Positions 15,587 through 24,319 of a stretch of 64,000 bases of DNA are shown in pieces (positions within the stretch are counted from its first letter, which is position 1; every line of letters begins with the position of its first letter). Source of the DNA: CBDBON01 sp965208395 (GTDB lineage Bacteria; Chloroflexota; Dehalococcoidia; Lucifugimonadales; CBDBON01); contig CBDBON010000003.1 of the NCBI GenBank assembly GCA_965208395.1, positions 1,518,500-1,582,499 on the forward strand, given 5' to 3'. The translations under genes were made by a program, and so were the position numbers. A model generated the notes under the pieces. It did no database searches and was not told the DNA's origin. It was given only the letters and a program-made list of their open reading frames with translations.

Positions 15587-17077
15587 ATGAGGACTGGCTG
15601 GTTGAAGCTCAGCTTCTTTGAAGGGGTCATCGGAGCTATGCCGATGGGTCTCCGGTCTCTTTCCGGCCTGCTCGTATTTAGCGTAGTCTTCGGGCTTCCG
15701 GTCGGCTTTCTCCTGGCGGAGATGCTGGAGGCCTATGTTGGCCTTGGCGTCGTAGCCGGAGGCGTTGTCGGCCTTTCAGGCGGCCTTCTATTGGGAGGCT
15801 GGCTGGCTCTGAGTGTTGGAGCCTGGGCCAGGCGGGTTGGGGTCGTCCTGGCTCTGGTGGTTCTTGCTTCGGTCAGCTCTTCGGCTGTTGCCGTGGCGAT
15901 GATGGCTGGTGTGCCGGAAGGCGTCAGGTCTTCGAAGAGGATAGTCTGTCTGGTTGACGAGATGGGTCAGGGAGCTGGTTGCGGATTCCCTGGGCCTATC
16001 GTCACGAAACATCCTGCTAAGGTGACATGCCAGTCGTGCTCGCTGACTGACCTCCAGGTTATTGAGCCTTGGATCAGCTGCAATGATCCTCGGGTTCCTG
16101 CTTCCGAGCCTTCGATCAGCTACGGTCCCGGACTGGTGGCAGAGCTGAGGGGCCGCGGCTTTGACCGGTTGAAGCCTGCCGATTGCGTCAACTGTCCGAG
16201 GACGGAGTCCGATCGCGGATACCTGCTCTGTGTGAGCAGGTATGGGCAAGGGCACCAGGTGTATGGCCGATTGCCAGGCGAGGAGGGCTGGTCATATCTC
16301 GGTGGGCATGCTCAGCTGGATAAGGCGCGTGCGCTGGCATCGTCTGTATTGCAGTGGCAGGACAGGGAGGATGGCGAGCGTATCTGGCTTGACACGTTGA
16401 CGTTTACGGACCGTGTGCGAGCTGATGGGACGTGGGGACCGCCGAGTGTTCAGTATGGCCGCAAGAAGGTTGAAGAGTTCATAGAGAGGCTTCGCGGCCG
16501 GATGAGTTCGTGGTTGATCACAGAGGAGTACGGTGCTCTTGGGCATCGTCTCCACTATCACTGTGTGATATGTGCGGATAGATCCATTGGTACGGCTGAG
16601 CTCCGGGCTGCATGGCCTGGAGGCGCGACGGTGATTCCTGCGACTGCGGACCGTCCTCGTATGGTTATTCCTTCGTCTCAGCCTCGTGTGGTGGACATCG
16701 TTGAGGCTGCGGTGGTCTATGTCTTGAAATACTGCTTCAAGGATTACGAGTCGGGTCGGCCGTTCTATGCGGGCAAGCAAGATGGGCAGTCGAGCTTTGC
16801 TGCTCCTGAACGGTTCCGGCCTCGGGGGCATCGGCTGAATGGCTCGAAGCTGACGTGGGTCACGGAACACAACCAGGGTGAGCGGTTCGACTATGGGAAA
16901 CCTCCTGACCCGACGAGAGTTGGTGCTACTAGGTCCCTGAAGATAAGCAGGCGTGATAAGGCTCTGGCAAAGCGACTCGTGCGCGCCGGTTTTCATGAAG
17001 GTATGGACCGGCGTGTGTTGATGGCGGCATATGCTGACGTTAAGGTGCGGCCTGAAGAGCCGGGGTTGCTGTTCTAG
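15587..17077 (+). CDS. Membrane-anchored HUH-type rolling-circle replication initiator
   Basis: ATG 15587 is chosen because GGAAGGAG lies seven bases upstream; it gives 496 residues. Residues about 20-108 form three to four hydrophobic segments. A Cys-containing linker follows (CQSC, CVNC). The C-terminal half has the three motifs of ssDNA-phage and rolling-circle Rep proteins in order: WLDTLTF (about 266-273), HYH inside RLHYHCVIC (323-325, the metal-binding HUH), and YVLKYCFKDY (378-387) with the catalytic Tyr/Lys pattern. By family it would nick and re-join a DNA origin. The N-terminal membrane part is unusual for such initiators. The neighbouring hairpins may hold its origin. Confidence 0.65.
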   Translation: MRTGWLKLSFFEGVIGAMPMGLRSLSGLLVFSVVFGLPVGFLLAEMLEAYVGLGVVAGGVVGLSGGLLLGGWLALSVGAWARRVGVVLALVVLASVSSSAVAVAMMAGVPEGVRSSKRIVCLVDEMGQGAGCGFPGPIVTKHPAKVTCQSCSLTDLQVIEPWISCNDPRVPASEPSISYGPGLVAELRGRGFDRLKPADCVNCPRTESDRGYLLCVSRYGQGHQVYGRLPGEEGWSYLGGHAQLDKARALASSVLQWQDREDGERIWLDTLTFTDRVRADGTWGPPSVQYGRKKVEEFIERLRGRMSSWLITEEYGALGHRLHYHCVICADRSIGTAELRAAWPGGATVIPATADRPRMVIPSSQPRVVDIVEAAVVYVLKYCFKDYESGRPFYAGKQDGQSSFAAPERFRPRGHRLNGSKLTWVTEHNQGERFDYGKPPDPTRVGATRSLKISRRDKALAKRLVRAGFHEGMDRRVLMAAYADVKVRPEEPGLLF

Positions 17078-17393
17078 GTTGAACGTGATCGCTTCCGGCT
17101 GAGGCCGCATGAATCGGTGGCCGGGAGCGATGTGGAGCCTGCTGGGACTTGCGGTCCTGGCAAGAGCGGATGGGACGGTTGTTATAAGCCGTGCTGGTGG
17201 CGGCTATGATCCGTCTGGCGCGCGCTGATTACGGGTGCCGAGTCTTTGGGACTCCTGTGCTCTTTTCGGTGAGGAGGGTCGTGATGGAGGAGCGGTTTAG
17301 CCGATGCGGAGTGGTCGCGATCCCTCGGCTTCGAGCGCAGCTCGAAGCGCTTGACTAGGCTAGCTGCGTCCGTCTATAGACGGACGGCGTTGA
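17078..17393. other. Gap between Rep gene and truncated exporter, with palindromes
   Basis: No gene. It holds a hairpin CTTCGAGC-gca-GCTCGAAG (17329-17347), CTAGgCTAG, and an 18-bp perfect palindrome GTCCGTCTATAGACGGAC (17368-17385). Directly after these the coding sequence of the MFS exporter begins without a start codon. This is therefore the best candidate for the right end of the mobile segment. Confidence 0.5.
17368..17385. repeat. 18-bp perfect palindrome at the segment boundary
   Basis: GTCCGTCTATAGACGGAC reads the same on both strands. It lies eight bases before the first sense codon of the truncated exporter; possibly an attachment or recombination site. Confidence 0.5.
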
Positions 17394-18506
17394 ACTGGGG
17401 GGAACATCGCCCTGACCCTACCGTTCGGGTGGCTCGCCTCCCGGCTCCGGCCCAAGCCGCTGACCACGGCGACCCTGGCGATCGGTACGGCTTGCCTGCT
17501 CCTGCAGGGCTGGGCCCCGGTCTTCGCGGTGCTCATCCTGGGCCGGCTCGCGTTCGGCATCTCGATCATCGCGCGGGAGCCCGCGCGGGCCCTTCTCATC
17601 CACCAGTGGTTCCCTCCGCGAGAGGCCATCCTGGCCAACAGCATCTCCAGCATGATGTTCGGACTTGTCGTCGGCTCCGGCCTCGTCGCCACTCCGCTGA
17701 TCCTCGAGGCCGTCGCTGAGGACTGGAGGCTGGTGCTGCGGATATTCGGCGCTCTGTTTGCCGCGCTGACCGTCATGTGGATCGTGCTCGGCCGGGAGCG
17801 GCACTCGCAGACCCGGGGCCAGGAGGACGGCGCGTGGGGTGTCGGACTCCTCCGGTCCGCGCTCTCCCACAGGGACCTCTGGATAGGCGGAGGGGGCTTC
17901 ATTGGAGCCACTCTGGTGTGGTCCGCGTTCCTTAACTTCTATCCGACCATGATGCTGGACGTCCACGGCCTGCCTCTGCGATGGTCGGGCGCGCTCCTGG
18001 CGATCGGCATCTTCGTCGGCGGCATATCAGGACTCGGCCTCAGCTACTCCGTGATGAACTTCGGCGGCCGCAGAAGGGTTCTCCAGCTTGCCAGCGCGGC
18101 CATGACGGCCTCCTACGTCGGCATGACGCTCACCGGCTCCATACCGCTGCTCATCTCCCTGTCTGTCCTTAACGGAATGGCTTGGGGGATGTACCCCGTG
18201 CTCTACACCGTCCCCTTCCACCTGCCCGGCATACGCCCGCGTGAGATCGTCTTGAGCGTCTCCGCGTTGATGACGATGATCGCCGTGGGCACTGGGACCG
18301 GTCCCGTCGTGGCCGGCCTCCTCCAGGAGGCCGTGGGCGACCTGTCCCGGACGCTGCTCATCATGGCGTTCGCTCCGCTCAGCCTGCTCATCGCGGGAAC
18401 GGCTCTGCGCTCGACGTCGGAGCCGGGCATGCGCTCGTCCCGCGAGAGAGGCGCCGTCTCCACCGTGGACCCGGGCGGGTCGCGTGACCGGAAGACGCGG
18501 CCGTGA
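17394..18506 (+). pseudogene. MFS transporter lacking its N-terminus
   Basis: The frame is open from just after a TGA at 17391 and already reads protein-like: NIALTLPFGWLASRLRPK is the end of transmembrane segment 2 plus MFS motif A. Segment 1 and the start codon are absent; about 50-60 residues are missing against a usual 400-430. The internal GTG at 17529 would give 325 residues without motif A. The rest, ten or so membrane segments, is intact, so truncation is at the 5' end only. The next gene overlaps its stop (GTGA). The loss coincides with the palindrome cluster that ends the mobile region. Confidence 0.7.
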
Positions 18507-19789
18507 GGCTGAGGACGAAGCGCTCGGCCCCGCCGCCGAGCCGCGTCTCTAGGAGGCGCGGCCCGCTCTCCGGTCTGGTTCGGCACCCGGTCTTCGAGTC
18601 GCTGCGGTACCGTGACTTCCAATGGATGTGGGCGGGCTCATTCGTCTCGTACATGGCCATGAACATGCAGATGATCACGCGAAGCTGGCTCGTCGTGAGG
18701 CTGACGGACGACTCGCCTCTGTATCTCAGTCTCACGATGGTCTCGTTCGCCGTGCCGGTCACCTTCGTCTCTCTGATCGGAGGAGCTTTGGCCGACAGGG
18801 TGCCGAGAAGACGGCTCGTGATCATGAGCCAGAGCGGCAACGCCCTGATGACTCTGATGCTCGCGCTCCTGGACGTCACCGGCGTGGTGAACTTCTGGCA
18901 CGTGATGGCCATGGGGGTGGTCAACGGATCTCTGATGGCGTTCAACATGCCCAGCCGGCAGGCGATCATCTCTGAGATCGTTCCTGAGCGAAGGCTGATG
19001 AACGCCATCTCGCTGAACAACTCCAGCATGAACCTGACGAGGGTCGTCGGACCGGCGCTTGCGGGCTTCCTCATCCTGCTGGTCGACACCGCGGGCGTCT
19101 TCTTCATCGTCTCGGCCATCTACCTCTTCTCTACTCTCTCAATGTTGATGGTCCGTGTCGGAACGGAGCCGGCGGGACGGTCTGGTAAGGGAATGACGGG
19201 CGACATCCGTGAGGGACTCGCCTACGCCATAGGCGACCGCACGCTCAGGGGGCTGATAATCATGAACTTCATCCCCGTCCTGTTCGGCTTCTCCTACTAT
19301 GCCCTTCTCCCGGCGTGGGCGCGCGAGGCGCTCGATGTACAGTCAGACGATCTTGGGATACTGATGATGCTCATGGGGGTCGGCGCGCTTGCCGGCACCC
19401 TCATCCTGGCTTCGATGGGCTCCTTCAGGCGGCGCGGCGGCGTCCTTCTCATCTCCTGCCTCGTCTGGGGCATCACCCTTGCGGTATTCGCACGCATGGA
19501 GAGCTTCGCCTCCACGGTCCCGCTTCTCATCTTCATCGGCCTCGTGAGCTCCGCCTTCATGTCGTTGAACATGACCCTGACGCAGGTCTACTCCGAACCT
19601 CACATGCGGGGACGGGTGATGAGCATTACGATGATGAGCTTCGGTCTGATGCCGCTGAGCGCCGTGCCGTTCGGACTGCTCGCCGAGTTCACCAACACCC
19701 CCTTCGCCCTCATGATCAGCGGCATCCTGCTCGCCGTCTTTACCCTGGTCTTCTCCGTCGCCTATCCGAGCTTCCGCAGAATCGCGTAG
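18503..19789 (+). CDS. MFS exporter (EntS/MFS_3-like)
   Basis: 428 residues, about 12 membrane segments. The N-terminal FESLRYRDFQWMWAGSFVS and motif A GGALADRVPRRRLV are typical of the MFS_3 group of drug and siderophore exporters. GTG start overlaps the stop of the truncated MFS gene, showing both were one operon. Substrate unknown. Confidence 0.85.
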   Translation: MRLRTKRSAPPPSRVSRRRGPLSGLVRHPVFESLRYRDFQWMWAGSFVSYMAMNMQMITRSWLVVRLTDDSPLYLSLTMVSFAVPVTFVSLIGGALADRVPRRRLVIMSQSGNALMTLMLALLDVTGVVNFWHVMAMGVVNGSLMAFNMPSRQAIISEIVPERRLMNAISLNNSSMNLTRVVGPALAGFLILLVDTAGVFFIVSAIYLFSTLSMLMVRVGTEPAGRSGKGMTGDIREGLAYAIGDRTLRGLIIMNFIPVLFGFSYYALLPAWAREALDVQSDDLGILMMLMGVGALAGTLILASMGSFRRRGGVLLISCLVWGITLAVFARMESFASTVPLLIFIGLVSSAFMSLNMTLTQVYSEPHMRGRVMSITMMSFGLMPLSAVPFGLLAEFTNTPFALMISGILLAVFTLVFSVAYPSFRRIA

Positions 19790-19799
19790 GCGGGCCGGC

Positions 19800-19837
19800 C
19801 CGTTCGCCTGCCCCGCACTTGATGCGGGGGCGAACGG
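19800..19837 (+). terminator. Strong hairpin after the MFS gene
   Basis: CCGTTCGC...GCGAACGG encloses CCCCGCA-cttga-TGCGGGG; total about 15 paired bases with a small internal bulge, 11 bases after the stop. No T-run, so it may also be a dispersed palindromic repeat. Confidence 0.45.
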
Positions 19838-19938
19838 ACACACGTCGAGCCCTACCGGTTACCAGGGGACGTTCTTTGTTGCGGGGCCCAGACCGATGCC
19901 TTAGAATCGGGCCCACCCAACCGCCATTCCGCCCGGAG

Positions 19939-21297
19939 ATGCCCGTGCCTATCCCCGTCGAGATGCTTGCCCAGGCCGACGCCTCGGAGAAGGAGATCGT
20001 CGATCTCCACCGGGGACTCGTCAGGATCGAGTCGGTCAACACGGGCGCGATGCCCACCGGCAACGAGACCGAGGTGTGCGACTTCATAGGCCAGTGGCTT
20101 GCAGAAGACGGGATAGAGTCGGAGATCCTCGCGAGAGACCCGGCGCGCGGCAACCTGATCGCGCGCATGGAGGGCCGCACCGGCAAGGCGGGGCTCATGT
20201 TCATGTCCCATACCGACGTCGTCCCAGTCGAGGACGAGGCCAAGTGGAGCTTCCCCCCCTTCGGCGCCACCGTAGCCGACGGTCGCGTATACGGTCGAGG
20301 AGCGTCCGACTGCAAGGGCCTTCTCGCAGCGCAGATGATGGCCATGCGGCTCCTGAAGCGAAACGGCGTCAGGCTCGAAGACGGCCTGATCCTCGCCTCC
20401 GGCGCCGACGAGGAGCATGGCGGAAGGTACGGGTTCGGCTGGCTGGCGGAGAACCATCCGGAGAAGTTGAACGCGCCATTCGCCGTAAACGAGGGTGGAG
20501 GAGAGCCGGTAGCCGCCGGATCGCTAACCTACGTGCTCGGCACAGGCGAAAAGGGACGCCTCCAGGTCGAGATCACTGTAAAAGGAACGAGCTCCCATGC
20601 GTCGGTGCCATGGCAGGGGACCAACGCGATGTACAGACTGGCCCGGGTGCTGGAGCGAATCGAGGCGTACGAGCCTCAGCTCGACACCTCTACGAGCCTG
20701 TTCGGCCACCTGTCCACCTTTGCCATCGAGCACAAGCCCTCTCCGGAAAACATAGAGGAGATCATCGCCGAGACTGAGGAGACAGATCCCAGGCTCGCGT
20801 CGGTGCTGCGGGCCCTATCGAGAATGACGGTCACGCCCACGATGGTGGCCGGAGGAATCAAGTCGAACAGTGTGCCTGAGGCGATATCGGTCACCTGCGA
20901 CATACGTACCTTGCCGCACCAGGACGATGCCTACGTTCGCCAGGAGCTGACCGAGGCCCTCGCAGGCATCCCGGGCGTCGACTTGGAGATCGACTACATG
21001 GCGGTCCCAAACGCCTCCCCTTTCGAGACCGACTTCGCCCAGCGCATACGATCGGCCACCGCGCTTGTGCTTGGGAGGGATATCGAGTGGGTCCCTGGTA
21101 TCAGCACGGGGTTTACCGACTCGCGTTTCACGAGGCCCCTGGGAACCCTGACATACGGCTTCTCCGGCTCGCACCCGGATGACGACCCGATGCTCAGCAA
21201 TGTGCACGGCACCGATGAGTCTGTCGGGGTCAACAGCCTTGTAAGCGGCACGAAGATCATGCTCGCGCTGGCCTACGACCTTCTTGCCGAGAGGTGA
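19939..21297 (+). CDS. M20-family metallopeptidase (ArgE/DapE/CPG2-like)
   Basis: About 450 residues; two-zinc amidohydrolase. Visible zinc-site motifs: MSHTDVVPV, GRGASDCKG, and the ADEEHGG pair of glutamates; the dimerisation domain follows (GRLQVEITVKGTSSHASVPW). ATG 19939 directly abuts a GGAG, so GTG 19945 at proper spacing may be the real start; the frame upstream to 19315 overlaps the MFS gene and is not used. By family it hydrolyses an acyl-amino acid or dipeptide. Sits 5' of an amidase gene on the same strand. Confidence 0.88.
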   Translation: MPVPIPVEMLAQADASEKEIVDLHRGLVRIESVNTGAMPTGNETEVCDFIGQWLAEDGIESEILARDPARGNLIARMEGRTGKAGLMFMSHTDVVPVEDEAKWSFPPFGATVADGRVYGRGASDCKGLLAAQMMAMRLLKRNGVRLEDGLILASGADEEHGGRYGFGWLAENHPEKLNAPFAVNEGGGEPVAAGSLTYVLGTGEKGRLQVEITVKGTSSHASVPWQGTNAMYRLARVLERIEAYEPQLDTSTSLFGHLSTFAIEHKPSPENIEEIIAETEETDPRLASVLRALSRMTVTPTMVAGGIKSNSVPEAISVTCDIRTLPHQDDAYVRQELTEALAGIPGVDLEIDYMAVPNASPFETDFAQRIRSATALVLGRDIEWVPGISTGFTDSRFTRPLGTLTYGFSGSHPDDDPMLSNVHGTDESVGVNSLVSGTKIMLALAYDLLAER

Positions 21298-21348
21298 AAC
21301 TACCCGCCGGCGTCAAAGACCGCACTCTATCCTAACGAGGAGACTTCC

Positions 21349-22773
21349 ATGGTAGACGACGAGTTGGCGTTCACCCCTGCCGCGGAGCTGATAGAGATGA
21401 TCGCCGCGAAGCAGGTATCCCCGGTCGAGCTAACCGAGCTCTATTTCGACCGCATCGACCGGCTCGACTCCCGGTTGAACTCCTATCTGCTCCTGACCAG
21501 AGACGAGGCGATGGCCGCTGCGAAGGCCGCGGAAGAGGCCGTCGTGCGTGGAGAGGAGCTGGGTCCCCTGCACGGCCTGCCGATTTCAGTTAAGGACACG
21601 CAGATGACCGCAGGGGTCCGGACCACTCACGGCTCTCTCATCCACAAGTACCGGATACCGGAGAGGGATGCAGCCGTGGTGGAGCGCGTCAAAGGGGCCG
21701 GCGCCATAATGCTGGGAAAGACCAACACCCCTGAGCTAGGACTGGTAGGCATATGCGAGAACATGTTCGGTCCGCCCGGCGCCAACCCGTGGGATACGGA
21801 CCGGACGCCGGGCGGCTCGAGCGGCGGGGCCGCCGCAGCAATGGCCGCGTGCCTCTGCCCTCTGGCCACGGGAGGGGACGGGGGAGGCTCGATACGCATC
21901 CCCGCCCACTTCTCCGGGATATACGGCATCAAGCCGACCCAGGGGCGGGTGTCGGCCTACTCCGGCCTCGAAGGCGACCCTATGCCGAACCTGTTCTCCC
22001 AGCAGGGCCCGCTCAGCCGCACCGTCCGTGACTCCGCCCTGCTCCTACAGGTGATGGCCGGACCCGATCCGAGAGATCCGACCACGATACGCGAGGAGCC
22101 TCCTGACTTCCTGGCCGCGCTGGACGGGAGCATAGAGGGCCTGCGCATCGCCTGGAGTCCGGACTTTGGCTTCGCCGACGTCCATCCGGAGGTGCTGGAG
22201 CTGACGAGGAAGGCGGCGCTCGCGTTCGAGGAGATGGGGTGCCACATCGAGGAGCCGGAGCTGTCGTTGGAACCACCTTACGACGTCTTCGGCCCGCTCC
22301 AAGCGGGCGACTGCTACGCCACCACAGGCCAGTATCTGGAGACCCACAGGGACCAGCTCACCGAGTTCGCCATTTTCTTCATAGAGATGGGCGCCAGAGT
22401 CACCGCCGCCGACTATGCCAGGGCGCTCGGTCAGAGGGACGCGCTGATAGGCCGGATGAACGCGCTGTTCGACACGTACGACCTGCTGCTCTCGCCGACC
22501 GCTTGCTTCCCCGCCCCCCGCAACGGGAAGTTTCCGGGTGAGATACGCGGCGACTCCGCGTACCCCGAACAGTATTGGAACGGGGCCTTCACACTCCCCA
22601 TCAACGTTATAGGACACGCAGCGGCCAGCGTACCGGCCGGCTTCACCTCAGATGGGCTGCCCGTCGGTCTCCACATTGTCGGTCGAAGGGGCGACGAGGA
22701 GACGGTGCTTGCCGCGTCGGCCGCTTTCGAACGGGCCAGGCCCTGGATACAGCACAGACCGCCCGTATCGTGA
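21349..22773 (+). CDS. Amidase-signature hydrolase (GatA-like)
   Basis: 474 residues. The Ser-cisSer-Lys triad is visible: Lys in PISVKDTQ, cis-Ser in TPGGSSGGAAAA and the nucleophilic Ser in GDGGGSIRIP. Without gatB/gatC neighbours a role in tRNA amidation is unlikely; more probably it hydrolyses a small amide in the catabolic cluster. The purine-rich CGAGGAGA before ATG gives the start. Confidence 0.88.
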   Translation: MVDDELAFTPAAELIEMIAAKQVSPVELTELYFDRIDRLDSRLNSYLLLTRDEAMAAAKAAEEAVVRGEELGPLHGLPISVKDTQMTAGVRTTHGSLIHKYRIPERDAAVVERVKGAGAIMLGKTNTPELGLVGICENMFGPPGANPWDTDRTPGGSSGGAAAAMAACLCPLATGGDGGGSIRIPAHFSGIYGIKPTQGRVSAYSGLEGDPMPNLFSQQGPLSRTVRDSALLLQVMAGPDPRDPTTIREEPPDFLAALDGSIEGLRIAWSPDFGFADVHPEVLELTRKAALAFEEMGCHIEEPELSLEPPYDVFGPLQAGDCYATTGQYLETHRDQLTEFAIFFIEMGARVTAADYARALGQRDALIGRMNALFDTYDLLLSPTACFPAPRNGKFPGEIRGDSAYPEQYWNGAFTLPINVIGHAAASVPAGFTSDGLPVGLHIVGRRGDEETVLAASAAFERARPWIQHRPPVS

Positions 22774-22828
22774 GGCGCCGGAGGCCGGGCCGGGGCTCGC
22801 GGCGCCGCGAGGGAGGACGTAGAAGTCG

Positions 22829-23680
22829 ATGAGCAGCAGTCATCTGTGGAGACGTCTCGAAAGAGCGGTCACGGCGTTGGTCTTCGACTTTCCGGGCGTG
22901 GCCGGTGTGGCCGTAACGAGCCTCAACAGCACGCATCGTCTGCAGATACGGGCCAACGAGGAGTTTCCAACGGCCTCTTCGATCAAGATACATATTCTGG
23001 CCCAGCTGCTGCTGCGCGCGGAACGCGGTGAGGTCGACCTAGAGGAGAGGGTCCGCGTGACGCCGGAGGCTCACGCCGCAGGAAGCGGCGTCCTGACCCA
23101 GATGGAGGACGACGTCGAGTTGACGGTCGCGGACCTGGCGACACTGATGATCATTGTCTCCGACAACACCGCGACCAACATCTGCATCGACTTCGCCGGC
23201 ATGGAGGAGACCAACAGCCTCGTTCACGGGCTCGGGCTCAAGTCCACCCACCTGCGGCGCAAGATGCAGGACGACGAGGCAGTCGCCCAAGGCAGAGAGA
23301 ACGTCTCGACGCCGGCGGAGATGGTAGGCATCCTGGAGCGCCTGCACGGCGGTCAGCCTTCCCCGGCCGTCGCAAAGCAGTCCATCGAGGTTCTAGGCAA
23401 GCCGAAGCAGGGTCCCCTGAGAGCCGGGATTCCGGCAGATGTGCCACTCGCTAACAAGACAGGCGGGATCGAGAATGTGCGGTGCGACGCCGGGATAGTC
23501 TTCCTGCCCAGGCTCCCCTACGCGATCGCCGTCATGACCAAGTTCGTCATGAGAGGTCCTGAGACCGCGCAGTCACTCATCACGAGTATCGCACGCCTGA
23601 CGCACGAAACAATGGCCACTCTGGACACGACGACCCAACTCGGCCGCGGCATCCCCGGCCTCCTATCGGACCATACGTAG
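22829..23680 (+). CDS. Class A beta-lactamase-like serine hydrolase
   Basis: 283 residues with the three class A motifs: SSIK (SxxK nucleophile) near residue 51, SDN in IIVSDNTATN, and KTG in LANKTGGIEN. No signal peptide is visible, unusual for a true beta-lactamase, and the glutamate of the omega loop is not obvious. A cytoplasmic esterase or amidase of the beta-lactamase2 family is as likely as antibiotic resistance. Confidence 0.8.
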   Translation: MSSSHLWRRLERAVTALVFDFPGVAGVAVTSLNSTHRLQIRANEEFPTASSIKIHILAQLLLRAERGEVDLEERVRVTPEAHAAGSGVLTQMEDDVELTVADLATLMIIVSDNTATNICIDFAGMEETNSLVHGLGLKSTHLRRKMQDDEAVAQGRENVSTPAEMVGILERLHGGQPSPAVAKQSIEVLGKPKQGPLRAGIPADVPLANKTGGIENVRCDAGIVFLPRLPYAIAVMTKFVMRGPETAQSLITSIARLTHETMATLDTTTQLGRGIPGLLSDHT

Positions 23681-23699
23681 AGCTACGGAGTACGAGTGT

Positions 23700-24209
23700 G
23701 TGATGGAAACGGACAGGATAGAAAAAACGGTCGTCGCGACACTCGACGGGCTGGGTATCGACTACGAGCTTGTGCGGATCGCCCCGGAGTTCGCGGACAC
23801 CGCCCGTTTCTGCGAGGAGTACGGTTATCCGCTGGACCACTGCGGCAACGCGATCGTCGTGGCCTCCAAGCGAGGCCCGAAGAAGTACTCGGTGTGTATC
23901 GTCAGGGGATCGGACCGCCTGGATGTGAACAAGACGGTCAAACGGCTCATGGAGGTGTCCCGAGCTTCCTTTGCTAGCCCCGATGAGACGATGGCCCTGA
24001 CGGGGATGATGATCGGCGGGGTCACGCCCGTAGGCCTGGTCCCGGAGCTTCCGATCTACGCCGACCACAAACTGCTATCCCTGGAGTACTTGATCCTCGG
24101 CTCCGGCAGCCGCTCCTCCAAGCTCAAGATGCCGCCGGCCGAGTTGAGTAAGATACCCGGCCTGGCGTTTGTAGAGGGTCTTTCCATGGGTGATCGACCG
24201 GGAGCATAG
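23700..24209 (+). CDS. YbaK/ProX-type aminoacyl-tRNA deacylase domain protein
   Basis: 169 residues covering one YbaK/EbsC domain, with family features such as AIVVASKRGPKKYSVCIVRG and GMMIGGVTPVGLV. Members hydrolyse mischarged aminoacyl-tRNA in trans or bind them. GTG at 23700 is directly followed by an ATG at 23703; either may be used. Starts 20 bases after the beta-lactamase-like gene, probably the same operon. Confidence 0.75.
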   Translation: MMETDRIEKTVVATLDGLGIDYELVRIAPEFADTARFCEEYGYPLDHCGNAIVVASKRGPKKYSVCIVRGSDRLDVNKTVKRLMEVSRASFASPDETMALTGMMIGGVTPVGLVPELPIYADHKLLSLEYLILGSGSRSSKLKMPPAELSKIPGLAFVEGLSMGDRPGA

Positions 24210-24236
24210 CCAGTTTGTAAGGCGCCATCTCCACCG

Positions 24237-24300
24237 CGTCGTGCCCGCGAAGGCCGGGAACCCCGGACCCCAAGACTCCGGCCTACTCCGGAGTGACGGT
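24237..24300. repeat. GC-rich palindromic repeat-like segment
   Basis: CGTCGTGCCCGCGAAGGCCG is the start of a pattern common in dispersed bacterial hairpins (GTCATTCCCGCGAA...GGGAATC). Here it is followed by CCGGGAACCCCGG and CTCCGG...CCGGAG. Only one copy is seen in this window. Confidence 0.3.
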
Positions 24301-24319
24301 TTATGAAGGAGGCCAGTTT

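Noticed and set aside
17078..17393. tRNA gene as integration target at the segment's right end
   Set aside because: No cloverleaf or TTCGA arm with matching stems could be built from the sequence.
19315..19938. Long N-terminal extension of the M20 peptidase
   Set aside because: It overlaps the MFS gene in another frame and is Arg/His/Pro-rich; the peptidase domain starts at 19939.
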